From Rhodocyclaceae bacterium (GTDB lineage: Bacteria; Pseudomonadota; Gammaproteobacteria; Burkholderiales; Rhodocyclaceae), in the NCBI GenBank assembly GCA_023383815.1, contig JAHDYG010000011.1, positions 51,881 to 115,880 of the forward strand: DNA of 64,000 nucleotides, in the 5' to 3' direction. Under the pieces are notes generated by a model, which had not been told where the DNA came from, searched no databases, and worked only from the letters and a program-made list of their open reading frames with translations. The position numbers and the translations under genes were made by a program. Shown one piece after another: positions 63,961-64,000 of this stretch (its first letter is position 1; each line of letters starts with the position of its first letter).

Positions 63961-64000
63961 ATGATTCGTTTGCCGTTGAAGAAGGTGTTGAGCGCGTCGC
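63961..64000 (+). CDS. Start of an unidentified gene (cut by window edge)
   Basis: ATG at 63961 with AAGGAG eight bases upstream opens a frame with a basic, hydrophobic start (MIRLPLKKVLSAS), which could be a signal peptide, for example of a transport-binding protein. Only 13 codons are visible, so no family is assigned. Confidence 0.6.
   Translation, partial: MIRLPLKKVLSAS

Overview
The window is a GC-rich chromosomal segment whose gene content points to a betaproteobacterium, most likely of the Rhodocyclales (Azoarcus/Thauera/Zoogloea-like). The pointers are a COG4255 protein coupled to recJ and followed by prfB, a DUF2863 protein next to ppsR/ppsA, lolCD beside a DUF2062 protein and comEC, and many c-di-GMP proteins. 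The assignment rests on recognised families, not on a search. Genes are densely packed on both strands, and no stretch above 300 bases lacks a gene.

Layout. 1-5.0 kb: cut-off Cache-type sensor, acyl-CoA synthetase, macrodomain protein and an EF-hand membrane protein. 5.1-7.3 kb: nitric-oxide response group (nnrS, DUF2249 protein, divergent Rrf2/NsrR-like regulator). 7.3-10.0 kb: orphan MotA/MotB-like stator pair and a VanZ protein. 10.2-15.5 kb: PQQ-type sugar dehydrogenase, Lrp/AsnC regulator divergent from an amino-acid exporter, and a 7TMR-GGDEF cyclase. 15.5-23.3 kb: a MerR-type cobalamin-binding (LitR/CarH-like) regulator facing a tightly overlapping operon: FAD oxidoreductase, DUF1365, Cfa-like methyltransferase, chalcone-isomerase-like protein, MFS transporter, SDR and NTF2-like protein. 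The shared control region has overlapping promoters and copies of a 13-bp palindrome. 23.4-24.5 kb: di-haem cytochrome c peroxidase behind an FNR-type box.

24.6-34.5 kb (minus strand): COG4255 protein, recJ, prfB with its programmed frameshift, then a condensin-like mksF-mksE...mksB set. A higBA toxin-antitoxin pair and PIN-toxin scars lie between mksE and mksB. 34.7-45.6 kb: lolC, lolD, DUF2062 protein, comEC, an EAL protein and a degenerate HD-GYP protein, alpha/beta hydrolase, DUF2863 protein and ppsR. 45.7-54 kb: ppsA, tRNA-Arg(CCT), Nudix hydrolase, a COG4389 membrane protein, uup, BamE-like lipoprotein and HDOD protein. 54.3-64 kb: acuI-like reductase, response regulator, prpE, SprA-like metalloprotease, an orphan ArsD-like protein, then a mmsA/omega-aminotransferase catabolic pair with a divergent LysR regulator, and the first codons of a further gene.

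Themes. The cobalamin-regulated lipid operon is the best candidate for an incompletely described system: a probable light-sensing repressor, a symmetrical divergent promoter and a membrane-lipid modification pathway. The condensin operon split by a toxin-antitoxin cassette and the stator pair without a flagellum or a defence partner are next. acuI, prpE, mmsA and the aminotransferase together suggest propionate, beta-alanine and acrylyl-CoA metabolism feeding the CoA-ester pool.
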